From NCBI GenBank assembly GCA_022484595.1, contig JAKVLB010000006.1, forward strand, positions 62,001 to 126,000: a stretch of 64,000 bases of DNA. The letters run 5' to 3'. The notes beneath the pieces are model-generated. The model was not told the origin of the DNA. It was given only the letters and a program-made list of their open reading frames with translations, and searched no databases. Below are positions 15,519 to 24,865 of the stretch, piece after piece. This DNA is from Mageeibacillus sp. GTDB lineage: Bacteria > Bacillota > Clostridia > Saccharofermentanales > Saccharofermentanaceae. Position 1 is the stretch's first letter, and each line of letters starts with the position of its first letter. Position numbers and translations under genes: made by a program.

Positions 15519-17213
15519 TTATGCCTGTACCGCTGCCGTCGCTATCTCTACGCCTTCAGTTCCGAACGACTGTATCTCGGTCTCAGCGGCCGCTTCAGCG
15601 ATGTTGAGCATATGATCGCCAAGACGTTCAAAGTCTGTGAGCATCTCAGAATACACGACGCAGGCATCGCCTGAACAATGACCGGTCTTGAGTCTCTCGA
15701 GCTGATGTTCGCGATAATCATCGGTCATGTCATCTATCTTCTGCTCAATCTGTGCCATCTTTATGAGGACAGAACTCGGTTTTGCACTGATAAGCGTCGA
15801 GTACGCTTCGCTTGTGACTTTCTTCATCTGACCGACTTCTTCCTGAGCCTTCTCTGACAATTTGAGTCCCTTCTCTTCAAGCATCTTCGCATATCCTGCA
15901 ATATTTGTCGCATGGTCTCCCATTCTCTCAATATTGCCGGTTATCTTGAACAGCGCGCTCATCGTAGCAGCATCTTTCTCATCAAGTTCAAACATCATCA
16001 CATGTGATATATAGAACGATATCTCCTTATTAAGATAGTCGATATATTCCTCTGTATCATCTATTGAAGTCTGTACACTGTCACTGTTGTTTAATACTGC
16101 CTCAAGGCTGTCTTTGACGTTCTCGCCGGCAAGTACAAGCATACGTCCGATTTCATTTGTCAGCGCCATAATCAGAACAGATGTGCCTAACTGCAGATCC
16201 TGTGAAAGCATACTCGGCTTAAGGTACTTGAGGTACTTTCTTCCCTCTCCTTCGCCGCCCTTGTCAGGAAGTATCAGATTCACGAGCCTTACAATAAGCG
16301 ATCCGCACGGAAGCAGAATTATTGTCGAGACAACATTGAAAATCAAATGCATGTTTGCGAACTGTCTTGCGACATTATCCGGACTCATCGCCTTGACCCA
16401 GTCCGATATCGGAAGGATAAAAGATGCTGTCGTAAAAATTATAGTTCCGATTATATTGAACGTCAGATGCATCAGCGCAGCTCTAATTGCAATTCTTGAA
16501 GCTCCTATCGACGCGAGCATTGCGGTGACGCATGTTCCGATATTCATACCGAAAATCATGAACATCGCCTGATCGAGATCGATGATTCCTGCACCGGACG
16601 CCGCCATTGCCATTGCCTGCAAAACACCGATACCGGCCGCAGAGCTCTGGATAAGTGCGACGAATCCCATTCCTACAAGAATTCCAAGGAACGGGTTGTT
16701 AATGCTGGCAAACAGGTGTTTTACACTGTCGAGTTCACACAGCGGCGCCATCGCTTTGCTCATTATCGACATCGAGACAAAAATAAAGCCTAAGCCTGTG
16801 ATAGCCTCGCCCACATTCCTAAGCTTCTTGTCCTTCGCGAAAATGCAGATAAAAGCACCTGCCAGAGCTACTATCGGTGCAAATGCTCCTACATCAAATG
16901 CAATGAGCTGTGTTGTTATGTTGGTACCGATGTTGGCTCCCATGATTATCCACAGTGCCTGATAAAGATTCATAAGTCCGGCATTTACAAAGCCGATAAC
17001 CATTACTGTTGTTGCCGACGATGACTGAATAAGTGCTGTTATTCCCGCACCCACTGCTATCCCGGCGAATCGGTTGCTCGTAAGCTTCGCAAGTATACCT
17101 TTGAGTTTGTTTCCGGCGAGAGCCTCGAGGCTTCCGCTGGTCATCTTCATACTGTACAGAAAAATTGCAAGTCCGCTTGCAAGTCCCAAAATTGCTGTCC
17201 AAACATCATTCAT
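15519..17213 (-). CDS. Na+/phosphate cotransporter family protein with C-terminal PhoU domain
   Basis: A 564-residue protein; the start MNDVWTAI at 17213 follows GAGGAG, whereas a longer frame from 17270 has none. Residues about 1-310 hold two inverted Na/Pi repeats with the signature GAGITALIQSSSATTVMVIGFVNAGL and its repeat FVALIQSSAAGIGVLQAMA; QSSA motifs line the substrate path. The C-terminal about 200 residues form PhoU-like helices (GRMLVLAGENVKDSLEAVL, NIERMGDHATNIA, DFERLGDHMLNIAEA) likely to regulate the transporter. Imports phosphate with sodium. Twin palindromes lie upstream. Confidence 0.93.
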   Translation of the reverse strand: MNDVWTAILGLASGLAIFLYSMKMTSGSLEALAGNKLKGILAKLTSNRFAGIAVGAGITALIQSSSATTVMVIGFVNAGLMNLYQALWIIMGANIGTNITTQLIAFDVGAFAPIVALAGAFICIFAKDKKLRNVGEAITGLGFIFVSMSIMSKAMAPLCELDSVKHLFASINNPFLGILVGMGFVALIQSSAAGIGVLQAMAMAASGAGIIDLDQAMFMIFGMNIGTCVTAMLASIGASRIAIRAALMHLTFNIIGTIIFTTASFILPISDWVKAMSPDNVARQFANMHLIFNVVSTIILLPCGSLIVRLVNLILPDKGGEGEGRKYLKYLKPSMLSQDLQLGTSVLIMALTNEIGRMLVLAGENVKDSLEAVLNNSDSVQTSIDDTEEYIDYLNKEISFYISHVMMFELDEKDAATMSALFKITGNIERMGDHATNIAGYAKMLEEKGLKLSEKAQEEVGQMKKVTSEAYSTLISAKPSSVLIKMAQIEQKIDDMTDDYREHQLERLKTGHCSGDACVVYSEMLTDFERLGDHMLNIAEAAAETEIQSFGTEGVEIATAAVQA

Positions 17214-17296
17214 TGTTATATCTCTCCTCGTACATAACACTATGATATTAACCTTGTGCGGCAATGTCAAAGCAAAATCCGGTTTTTACGTTATAC

Positions 17297-17418
17297 ATAG
17301 ATAAGAATCTATATATAACTTTATATCTTTCTGCGGCCGGCAGAGCCGTCATTGGCGGAGCAGGTCCCGTTTCGGTGCTGATGCCGATATTTCAGATTTA
17401 ACATAGATGTATATCTAT
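17297..17418. promoter_or_regulatory. Two matching ATAGAT-N4-ATCTAT palindromes
   Basis: ATAGAT-AAGA-ATCTAT at 17297-17312 and ATAGAT-GTAT-ATCTAT at 17403-17418 share both arms and their flanks (AC before, AT after). Both lie within the 246-bp space upstream of the Na/phosphate symporter gene, 106 bp apart. Two copies of one dyad in one promoter region suggest binding sites of a dimeric regulator, possibly with looping. The region is otherwise without a gene. Confidence 0.45.
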
Positions 17419-17459
17419 ATATTTATTACAGCTGTTTTACTGTCATCCGGTTGAAAAAT

Positions 17460-17891
17460 TTACATTTTGGTGTTCAGAAACCGGATTGCCTCAATATAGC
17501 CGTCAAAACCTTTACCCATTATAGTTCTGCTGCAGTACAGCGAGACATATGATTTCTGTCTGAAGTCTTCACGCTCCGACACCTGTGATATATGTACCTC
17601 GACCGCAGGGACAGACACAGCCTTGAGCGCGTCAAGAAGTGCCACTGAAGTATGAGTGTACGCGCCCGGATTAATAACTATGCCGTCGACTTTATCGAAA
17701 TATGCCTGCTGGATGTAATCTACCAGGTCTCCTTCGTGGTTGCTCTGCAGGCACTTCACTTCAATGCCGTTTCGCTCACAGAAGTCCGAGATCATATTTA
17801 CCAGGTCGTTATATGTGGAATAGCCGTAGATTCCGGGTTCTCTGATGCCAAGCATGTTCAGATTCGGACCGTTGATTACCAGAATTTTCAT
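17460..17891 (-). CDS. aroQ: Type II 3-dehydroquinate dehydratase
   Basis: A 143-residue dodecamer-type dehydratase that converts 3-dehydroquinate to 3-dehydroshikimate. It has INGPNLNMLGIREPGIYG with the catalytic Tyr, SNHEGDLVDYIQ, NPGAYTHTSVALLDAL and VEVHISQ with the catalytic His. Note HISQVSERE where most members have HLSNxxxRE. Last gene of the aromatic operon; 12 nt separate it from the trifunctional gene. Its product feeds the AroE domain of that neighbour. Confidence 0.96.
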   Translation of the reverse strand: MKILVINGPNLNMLGIREPGIYGYSTYNDLVNMISDFCERNGIEVKCLQSNHEGDLVDYIQQAYFDKVDGIVINPGAYTHTSVALLDALKAVSVPAVEVHISQVSEREDFRQKSYVSLYCSRTIMGKGFDGYIEAIRFLNTKM

Positions 17892-17903
17892 TGCATAAAT
17901 GCC

Positions 17904-19463
17904 TCACTTCAGTAAATTGAGTATATCGGCGGTAGCCTTGTCAAGAAACTCCTGCTTATCGTCGAACTTGTCGTATGTGACCTTGAAGTCACACCACGAT
18001 TCGTATTTATCCCTGCGCATATCGTATAGCTTTGCTGCGCCGTTTGCAATCGACAAAGGACGATTCTTGTCAGTAAGGCAGTCTATCGGCCTTTCAAGGT
18101 AGAACACATTTGAATTGCATCTTACAAAGAATTTATTGACGTCACGGCACACCACCCCGCCGCCGCACGATATCACCATCCCGCTGCCGGAAAGTACCTC
18201 GGCGGCAACAGCACTCTCGCGTTCGCGAAAACATTCTTCACCTGCCTCCGAGATCGTATCGGAAGCATTCTGGCCGTAACGTTCAAAGTATTCGGCATCG
18301 AGATCAACAAGCCTGCGTCCTGTTGCCTCCGCGATGCTTGCGGCGAGTATAGATTTGCCGCAGCCCGGCATTCCTATAAGCGTGATGTTACGCATACGGT
18401 TCGAAAGCACACCTGTAACCTCTTCAATAATTGCACAGTCCCTGTCAGTAAAAATGTCACCATATTCAGGTGCCTCGTCACGGCAGATCAGGCTTTTCCC
18501 GGCAGATGCCGCGGCAAACAGCTCTGATGCCTTATATGCCTGAGCTACAAGCATCGTAAGTCCCGTGCAGGTCTTGATTCCAAGAGCTGAAGCTTCAGCC
18601 GTAAGGCGTGTTCTCGAAGGGTTGTATACAATATCAAGGCATGCCTCAAGTTCTTTGAATCCGGCCGGGTTGATTGCTGAGCTGCCGGAATCGGGATACA
18701 TCCCGACCGGCGTGCAGTTTACGATAATCTGTGCTGAAGCGCACTTATCATATACATTCTCATAATTGATTTCGGTACTTCGTGAACATTGGAAAATCCG
18801 GGAAGCGCCGTTCGTCCTCAGAACATGACAGATTGAAGCCGCCGCCCCGCCTTTGCCGAGTACAAGAACACTCTTGCCGTGCACATCCGTATCAGTGCGG
18901 TGAAGCATATACGCGAAACCCGAGCAGTCGGTATTATAGCCGTAAGTCTTTCCGTCCGTTCCGAACACGACTGTATTTACGCTTCCTGTGGCTCTGGCAT
19001 CGCCGTCAAGAACGTCGCATCTCATAGCCGCGTCGCGCTTGTATGGAATCGTGACGTTGAAGCCGCGATAAACGCTGCCGGTAAACAGAGAATCAAGTTC
19101 TTCGGGCTCCTTTTCGATCACTGAATATGTGTACGACGAGTCCAGCATGTTATGTATTTCCGGTGAGTATGTGTGCCTGAGCGTTTGTCCCAGCACGCCG
19201 AATGCCGGTTTGTCCTGATGCTGCTTTGCCAGATCCATGACGGTCCTGTAGAGCTCTCTGACATATGGCCTGCTTTCATAACCCGCCTGTGCATAAACCT
19301 GCGCAAGCTTGGCTTCTTCGCGCGCTTCATCAAATACCTCAAGCCCATGCTCGCGCTTGACGTTCCCGATCTCCCGGCTCACCGCGGTCCTCTTCTCGAA
19401 CAGCTCAAGAATCTGTCTGTCGATAGTGTCTATCCTGCCCCGCAGTTCTCCCAAATCACCCAT
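17904..19463 (-). CDS. Trifunctional chorismate mutase - shikimate dehydrogenase (AroE) - shikimate kinase (AroK)
   Basis: One 519-residue frame; the ATG at 19463 follows GGAGG and overlaps the aroC stop by 8 nt. Residues 1-82: AroQ-class helical chorismate mutase (LRGRIDTIDRQILELFEKR, IGNVKREHGLEVFD). Residues about 86-345: AroE with SPEIHN, NVTIPYK (Lys about 142), GYNTDCSGF (Asp about 179), the NADP site LGKGGAAAS, NCTPVGMYP and GLTMLVAQA. Residues about 357-519: AroK with P-loop GMPGCGKS (364-371), DLDAEYFE, FRERE, CGGGVV and NRPLS. All three active sites look intact. Two consecutive steps (dehydroshikimate to shikimate to shikimate 3-phosphate) are thus joined with a later step (chorismate to prephenate). 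Confidence 0.95.
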   Translation of the reverse strand: MGDLGELRGRIDTIDRQILELFEKRTAVSREIGNVKREHGLEVFDEAREEAKLAQVYAQAGYESRPYVRELYRTVMDLAKQHQDKPAFGVLGQTLRHTYSPEIHNMLDSSYTYSVIEKEPEELDSLFTGSVYRGFNVTIPYKRDAAMRCDVLDGDARATGSVNTVVFGTDGKTYGYNTDCSGFAYMLHRTDTDVHGKSVLVLGKGGAAASICHVLRTNGASRIFQCSRSTEINYENVYDKCASAQIIVNCTPVGMYPDSGSSAINPAGFKELEACLDIVYNPSRTRLTAEASALGIKTCTGLTMLVAQAYKASELFAAASAGKSLICRDEAPEYGDIFTDRDCAIIEEVTGVLSNRMRNITLIGMPGCGKSILAASIAEATGRRLVDLDAEYFERYGQNASDTISEAGEECFRERESAVAAEVLSGSGMVISCGGGVVCRDVNKFFVRCNSNVFYLERPIDCLTDKNRPLSIANGAAKLYDMRRDKYESWCDFKVTYDKFDDKQEFLDKATADILNLLK

Positions 19464-20559
19464 CGCACGCCTCCGTATCAAGTATCATGTCGTAAAGTGC
19501 CAGTGCGCCGGCCGCCTCTATCACAGGGACACATCGCGGCACTATACACGGGTCGTGTCTGCCGTGAACTGATATCTCGGTATTGGTTTTCATTGCAAGA
19601 TTTACGGTCTCCTGCGTTTTTGCGATAGACGGTGTTGGCTTTACCGCGCAGGCGAAAACGATCGGCGCCGCGTCCCCGACGCTGATTCCGCCGAGTATTC
19701 CGCCGCTGTGATTGGTTTTAAGCCTTACGGTTCCCTTATCATCATAGCGGAACGCATCATTGTTCTCAGATCCGCGAAGCCCGGACCCTGCAAACCCGTT
19801 GCCGAATTCCACACCCTTGACGGCAGGCACCGCATAAAGCATCTGCGCCATTTTTCCTTCTATCCCGTCGAAAATCGGTCCCCCGACGCCGGCCGGCATT
19901 CCGTATACAACGCACTCGACAACACCTCCGACGGAGTCTTCTTCCATTCTCGCGCTCTCAATGACGCCTTTCATTCTCTCGCCGGCCTCCTGAGATATCG
20001 CCGGGAAATCATTGCCGGCGCACTTCTCGAGTGCCTTCATAAACTCGATATCCATGGGCTCGTGATCAAAATACATATCGTCTCTGACATCGCCTATCTG
20101 TCTTATGTGAGCGTGAATATCAATGCCCCGTTTCTTCAGTTCGCAAATTGCAATGGCTCCTGCTATGCAAAGAGGCGCCGTCATTCTTCCCGAAAAAATA
20201 CCGCCGCCGGATTTTGCCGCCTCATCACCATAGAGTATACCTGCCGTGTAATCCGCGTGCGACGGCCTGGGGCAGTTCATAATCGAGGCGTAGTCACCGG
20301 GTTTGGTGTTGTTGTTTACAATATATCCGTGAAGGGTTTTGCCCGCACGCTCGAAGAATACTTCATCATTCTCTTTGCGCGGCGTAGACCATGCGTTGCG
20401 CCCCGGCGCACGGCGCGCCATAAAGCTTCTTATAAAGTTCTCATCGGGTTCAACACCTTCCGGCAATCCGCTTATGTACACACCTATTGTCTCGCTGTGA
20501 GACTGTCCGTAGATCAAAAGTCCGAGCTTGCTGCCCCTGTACGCACTGTCCATACTCAT
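19456..20559 (-). CDS. aroC: Chorismate synthase
   Basis: A 367-residue FMN-dependent enzyme making chorismate from EPSP. Signatures: YGQSHSETIGV with a conserved His, RRAPGRNAWSTPRKE, the SGGGIFSGRMTAPL stretch, GNGFAGSGLRG and the C-terminal RHDPCIVPRCVPVIEA. Starts at ATG 20559 overlapping the aroA stop by 4 nt (ATGA) and ends overlapping the trifunctional gene, so translation is coupled along the operon. Confidence 0.97.
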   Translation of the reverse strand: MSMDSAYRGSKLGLLIYGQSHSETIGVYISGLPEGVEPDENFIRSFMARRAPGRNAWSTPRKENDEVFFERAGKTLHGYIVNNNTKPGDYASIMNCPRPSHADYTAGILYGDEAAKSGGGIFSGRMTAPLCIAGAIAICELKKRGIDIHAHIRQIGDVRDDMYFDHEPMDIEFMKALEKCAGNDFPAISQEAGERMKGVIESARMEEDSVGGVVECVVYGMPAGVGGPIFDGIEGKMAQMLYAVPAVKGVEFGNGFAGSGLRGSENNDAFRYDDKGTVRLKTNHSGGILGGISVGDAAPIVFACAVKPTPSIAKTQETVNLAMKTNTEISVHGRHDPCIVPRCVPVIEAAGALALYDMILDTEACDG

Positions 20560-21824
20560 AGCCTCATCTCCTCAGCGATTATTCCTTTCATCTCCGGAAA
20601 AGACTTGTCGAGACATTCTATGTCGTCTATCTCGATTTCTCTGCCGAGCCCCGCCGCAAGAAGTACCGCTGTCATGCACATTCTGTGGTCGTTTGATGAA
20701 GTAAGTGATATTTCTTCCGGTATATCATCATAATTTATACCGTATACCGTAATGGAATTCTTGTCAGCACACGCCTTAATTCCGCACGAACCGAGCATCT
20801 CGCACACGCTTCTGACACGATCCGACTCCTTCAGACGAAGGCGTGATATTCCGGTAAGAACCGTTTTCGATGCGAAAAAAGCACCGAGAACCGCCATATA
20901 AGGAACAATATCAGGAGTATCATTGCAGTCGCGCGTTATCAGAGCGCAGCGTTCATTTCTGACGGCACACCCGACATGAATGCAGTTTGAAGCCGCGTCG
21001 TTATCAATTCTGATTCCGAGTTCTGACATAAAGCCAAGAATTGCGACATCGCCCTGAGCTGACTGAATATTGAGACCGCTGCAGGTTACTCCGCCGTCCC
21101 TGATGAGACTGCCCAGCGCCAGCAGAAAAGCACCGTTGGACCAGTCGCCTTCCACGGTGAAGCTGCCGTCCGCGCAGTTTCCTCCTTCCGCGTTTTTCCG
21201 CAGCGCGGGAACATGGAATACGCCGCCCTCGCGAACAATCTCTGTTCCGTACTTTCTCAGCACCTCGGTTGTAAGTTCAATATAGTGAACCGATGACAGC
21301 GAACTTGTCACCTCTACTTCCGAATCTTCCTTCAAAGCTGAGAGCGCCATAAGCAGCCCGGAGATATACTGCGACGAGACGCTTCCGTCAATCACATATT
21401 TCCCCGGCGCAAGTGTTCCTGTTACCGCCACCTGCGACTTGTCATATTCTTTCACTATACTGATATTGTGAGATCTGAGGCAATCCGCCAGTTCTTCAAT
21501 CGGTCGGTCTATCAGTCTTCCTTCCGTCCCGAAAATTAGCCTGCGGCCCGGCGATCCCGCCAATGCGAGTGCCACAGGTATCATAAATCTTATTGTCGAC
21601 CCGCTCTCATGGCACGGCAGGACAATATCACTGTTCAAGGCAGCGCTGTCTATCGCTCTCAGGCATTCTTTTGTCGCCGTCACATCGACGCTGTCACCGC
21701 ATTGCGATTCAAGGTAACTGCCCCTGGCACCTCTTATATAGTTAACTATAAGCTCTCGGTGATATATTGATTTGGAGGGCGGAGCGGATAGCTCCAGTCT
21801 CAGATTGTCACATCGTATTCTCAT
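20556..21824 (-). CDS. aroA: 3-phosphoshikimate 1-carboxyvinyltransferase (EPSP synthase)
   Basis: A 422-residue two-domain enzyme joining phosphoenolpyruvate to shikimate 3-phosphate. It has PPSKSIYHR (usual SKSxSxR region, with Tyr in place of the second Ser), ESGSTIRFMIPVALA, DGSVSSQYISGLLMAL, VEGDWSNGAFLL, DTPDIVPYMAVLGAFF, RLKESDRV and SSNDHRMCMTAVLLA near the C-terminus. Motifs needed for catalysis (Lys, Asp and Glu of the sets above) are present. 4-nt ATGA overlaps on both sides. The Gly-rich NAGT-type loop reads ESGST, which suggests a class II-like enzyme; inference only. Confidence 0.96.
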   Translation of the reverse strand: MRIRCDNLRLELSAPPSKSIYHRELIVNYIRGARGSYLESQCGDSVDVTATKECLRAIDSAALNSDIVLPCHESGSTIRFMIPVALALAGSPGRRLIFGTEGRLIDRPIEELADCLRSHNISIVKEYDKSQVAVTGTLAPGKYVIDGSVSSQYISGLLMALSALKEDSEVEVTSSLSSVHYIELTTEVLRKYGTEIVREGGVFHVPALRKNAEGGNCADGSFTVEGDWSNGAFLLALGSLIRDGGVTCSGLNIQSAQGDVAILGFMSELGIRIDNDAASNCIHVGCAVRNERCALITRDCNDTPDIVPYMAVLGAFFASKTVLTGISRLRLKESDRVRSVCEMLGSCGIKACADKNSITVYGINYDDIPEEISLTSSNDHRMCMTAVLLAAGLGREIEIDDIECLDKSFPEMKGIIAEEMRL

Positions 21825-22900
21825 GTCTTAAGGAACTCCAGCAATTCTTCGGTACTCATTCTGCATATCTCGGCGGAACCGATTTTATTGACCAGTATAA
21901 CCGATATCGTATCTCCGCGCTTCTTCTTGTCGTTTCTCGCGCCTTCCGCCGCCTGTTCAGGTGTGATTTTGTCCTCGGTCGGAAGATTGTACGCTCTGAT
22001 AAGTTCCGTCATCATATCCGCGGACTTTGACTCAAGACTTCCGCTTCTTCTGCACGCTCTTATGATTATCCCCATGCCCTTGGCAACACAGACGCCGTGA
22101 GACAGGCTGTAGTTGCTGTCACGCTCTATCACATGACCGATTGTGTGTCCGTAATTGAGTATCTGCCTTATACCGTTGTCATGCTCATCCTGGGCAATTA
22201 TCATCGCTTTGTCACGGACACAGCGGCAGACTATATCGGTGAGAGCTTCCGCATCGGTCTGAAGTGAACCGGCGCTTCCGCTTTCCGCTCTTGACGACAG
22301 TATTCTGAAGAGCGTGCCGTCCATAATAAATGCATACTTGATGACTTCTGCCATTCCCTCGGTAAAATGTTCGGTCGAGAGGCTTCTCAGGCATCCGGTA
22401 TCCTCAATCACGAGCGCAGGCTGGCAGAAAGCTCCTACGAGATTCTTTCCCTGCGGAAGATCTATCCCGGTCTTGCCGCCTACCGAAGCATCCACCATGG
22501 AAAGCAATGAAGTCGATATCTGCACAACCCTTATTCCGCGAAGAAATGTTGCCGCCGCAAAGCCGCCCATGTCGCCTGTCACGCCGCCTCCCAGGGCTGC
22601 TACGATATCTGTTCTTGTAAATCCTTCGCGCGCCATCTCAGACCACATTCCTGCAACAGAGCTGATATTTTTCTCTTCTTCTCCGGCAGGGAAAATATAT
22701 TCACTTACAATAAAGCCTTCGCCCTCAAGCGAAGACTTCACCGTGTCCATATATAAAGGAGCGACATTTGTATCACTTACAATAAGGACCTTCCGGGCCG
22801 CAGAACAGGCCTGCCTTATAAGCCTGCCGCACTGTTCGAGAAGTCCGTCGCCTATAAGCACATCATATGGCTGTGCCGCTTCAACCGTTATCTTATTCAC
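21821..22900 (-). CDS. aroB: 3-dehydroquinate synthase
   Basis: A 359-residue NAD- and metal-dependent enzyme cyclising DAHP. Motifs: GGGVTGDMGGFAAATFLRGI binding NAD, SLLSMVDASVGGKTGID, QGKNLVGAF, and the metal ligands in EVIKYAFIMD and NYGHTIGHVIE plus SHGVCVAKGM. Overlaps tyrA by 8 nt upstream and aroA by 4 nt downstream. Confidence 0.97.
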   Translation of the reverse strand: MNKITVEAAQPYDVLIGDGLLEQCGRLIRQACSAARKVLIVSDTNVAPLYMDTVKSSLEGEGFIVSEYIFPAGEEEKNISSVAGMWSEMAREGFTRTDIVAALGGGVTGDMGGFAAATFLRGIRVVQISTSLLSMVDASVGGKTGIDLPQGKNLVGAFCQPALVIEDTGCLRSLSTEHFTEGMAEVIKYAFIMDGTLFRILSSRAESGSAGSLQTDAEALTDIVCRCVRDKAMIIAQDEHDNGIRQILNYGHTIGHVIERDSNYSLSHGVCVAKGMGIIIRACRRSGSLESKSADMMTELIRAYNLPTEDKITPEQAAEGARNDKKKRGDTISVILVNKIGSAEICRMSTEELLEFLKT

Positions 22901-23753
22901 TCTTTATCACCTCTTTAAGCGCCCTTCCCTCGTCTAAAAGTCTGCAGAGTTCCTTGGCGTCGCCGTTTGCTATTGCAGTCCTGACTTTCTCAAGTTCGCC
23001 CTGTATCGCCTCTATCTCCGCCGTCAGATTGTCGGCATTAGCGAGGAACAGTTCCGTCCACATCTCGGGATTGAGATACGCGACTCTCGTCATATCTCCG
23101 AACGATCCCCCTGTGAACCCTTTGCAGTCAATCGCTCCGGGGCTCTTTATATAGCAGCTTGCAAGCACATGCGCCATCTGAGATGTAAACGCAATCATGA
23201 AGTCATGCTTTTCGGGAGTCGTCACGACAAAGCTTCCGAACTTCACGGGCGCAAGCAGGCTCTCCGCCTCAAAGACCTGAGCATCGCGGACATCATCAGG
23301 CAGCTTTGGGTCAGGCACGAGTATCATCGACGCGCCAAGGAACATATCTGCCTTTGAGTTGGAATATCCCGAGAACTGCGTACCGGCCATCGGGTGCCCT
23401 CCTACAAAGGAGAAACCTTCACCGGCCGATGCTTCATATCCCGCCTTGCATATCATTCTCTTGTTGCCGCAGCAATCAATCACGAGAGCGCCTTTCCTGA
23501 AGCTCCCCCTGTGTGCCCTTATGTACTCTGCCGAAGCTTCGGGATACAGGCTTACAATAATGAAATCACACTCACAGACATTATCGTCGTCAAGCTCCCC
23601 GTCAATTACACCGTCCTCTATGGCTCTGTCGCACACGCTCTTAGTCCGGTTTGCGCCGAGTACCATGATATCCGGCGCGTTCTTTTTGTATGCGCGCGCG
23701 AACGACGCGCCCATCAGACCGAGTCCTACTATTCCTACAGTTGTTTTTTCCAT
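22893..23753 (-). CDS. tyrA: Prephenate dehydrogenase
   Basis: A 286-residue single-domain TyrA oxidising prephenate to 4-hydroxyphenylpyruvate. N-terminal Rossmann motif GLGLMGASFARAY; FVGGHPMAGTQFSGYSN with the catalytic His; TPEKHDFMIAFTSQMAHVLA; and GGSFGDMTRVAYLNPEMW. No C-terminal ACT domain is present, so tyrosine feedback at this enzyme may be weak, leaving control to the leader and to DAHP synthase. Starts two bases after the aroF stop. Confidence 0.95.
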   Translation of the reverse strand: MEKTTVGIVGLGLMGASFARAYKKNAPDIMVLGANRTKSVCDRAIEDGVIDGELDDDNVCECDFIIVSLYPEASAEYIRAHRGSFRKGALVIDCCGNKRMICKAGYEASAGEGFSFVGGHPMAGTQFSGYSNSKADMFLGASMILVPDPKLPDDVRDAQVFEAESLLAPVKFGSFVVTTPEKHDFMIAFTSQMAHVLASCYIKSPGAIDCKGFTGGSFGDMTRVAYLNPEMWTELFLANADNLTAEIEAIQGELEKVRTAIANGDAKELCRLLDEGRALKEVIKSE

Positions 23754-23755
23754 AA

Positions 23756-24754
23756 TCAGAGTATACCGCGAACCTTGTTAATCTGTTCCATAACTTCTTT
23801 AAACATATCCGGTGTCAGGCTCTGCGCACCGTCTGAGAAGGCCTTCGACGGATTGGGGTGAACCTCAATCTCAAGGGCATCCGCACCGCAGGCCGTAGCC
23901 GCCATCGACATAGGTCTGATGAGCGATCTTCTTCCTGTCGCGTGCGACGGATCCGCCACAACCGGCAGATGCGTCAGTTCATGAAGCATAGGTATTGCCG
24001 ACAGGTCAAAGGTATTTCTTGTGTATGTCTCGTAGGTTCTGATGCCGCGCTCGCAAAGAATTACGTTCTCATTGCCTTCGCTCATAATATACTCGGCACT
24101 CATAAGAAGCTCCTTCATCGTCGCAGAAAGCCCGCGCTTGAGCAGAATCGGCTTGTTTGTCTTTCCGAGGGCCTTAAGCAGCTCAAAATTCTGCATGTTG
24201 CGGGCGCCGACCTGAATCACATCTATGTCGGCGAAAAGCGGAATATGCTCCTCGTTCATTATCTCGGTAACTATCGGAAGTCCCGTAACCGCCTTAGCTT
24301 CAAGAAGCAGCTCTATTCCCTTCTCTTTCAGGCCCTGGAAATCATAAGGAGACGTTCTCGGTTTGAAAGCTCCGCCGCGAAGCATCGTAGCACCGGCATC
24401 CTTGACGGCCTTTGCTGTCTCTATAATCTGTTCTCTCGATTCAACTGAGCATGGGCCTGCCATTACCGCAAAATTACCGCCGCCGATCAACACTCCGCCG
24501 CAGTCTATGACAGTATCCTCCGGATGGAACTTCCTGTTGGCCTTCTTGAACGGCTCCGACACACGCGTCACCGAATCAATGATGTCAAGTCCCTGCAGCA
24601 TCTCTATGTCAATCTTGGTTGTATCACCGATTAATCCTATGACCGTACAATAGTCGCCCTTGGATTCATTAACCTTCAGACCCTGGTCTTCGAACCAGCC
24701 TACCAGATTATCAATCTGTTCTTTCGTCGCCGTGTTCTTCAATACTGCAATCAT
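23756..24754 (-). CDS. aroF: 3-deoxy-7-phosphoheptulonate (DAHP) synthase
   Basis: A 332-residue type I-beta DAHP synthase, first enzyme of the shikimate pathway. Residues 1-70 form the ferredoxin-like extension known from this class to mediate aromatic amino acid feedback in Thermotoga; the barrel follows with [60 protein letters not shown], and [13 protein letters not shown]. First structural gene after the Phe/Tyr leader region. GGAGAAAAAG precedes the ATG. Confidence 0.97.
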   Translation of the reverse strand: MIAVLKNTATKEQIDNLVGWFEDQGLKVNESKGDYCTVIGLIGDTTKIDIEMLQGLDIIDSVTRVSEPFKKANRKFHPEDTVIDCGGVLIGGGNFAVMAGPCSVESREQIIETAKAVKDAGATMLRGGAFKPRTSPYDFQGLKEKGIELLLEAKAVTGLPIVTEIMNEEHIPLFADIDVIQVGARNMQNFELLKALGKTNKPILLKRGLSATMKELLMSAEYIMSEGNENVILCERGIRTYETYTRNTFDLSAIPMLHELTHLPVVADPSHATGRRSLIRPMSMAATACGADALEIEVHPNPSKAFSDGAQSLTPDMFKEVMEQINKVRGIL

Positions 24755-24780
24755 TTCTTTTTCTCCTTTGTTTTCTGTTC

Positions 24781-24819
24781 AAACAAAAACGCTGCACGTT
24801 CCTTGGGGTTCGTGCAGCG
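24781..24819 (-). terminator. Attenuator terminator before aroF
   Basis: On the minus strand CGCTGCACG (24819-24811) pairs perfectly with CGTGCAGCG (24798-24790), then TTTTTGTTT. It lies between the leader peptide stop and the aroF start, so it would stop transcription before the operon. Its 5' arm can also pair with CAGTGC inside the leader-peptide coding region (one G-U pair), giving an alternative antiterminator. Confidence 0.88.
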
Positions 24820-24865
24820 CATCTATTCAAAACAATTGGTTAACTAATTCTCGTTTTGCTTTGTA

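Noticed and set aside
19708-20733. 341-codon plus-strand frame opposite aroC and aroA
   Set aside because: Shadow of two well-identified genes; no domain and no ribosome site.
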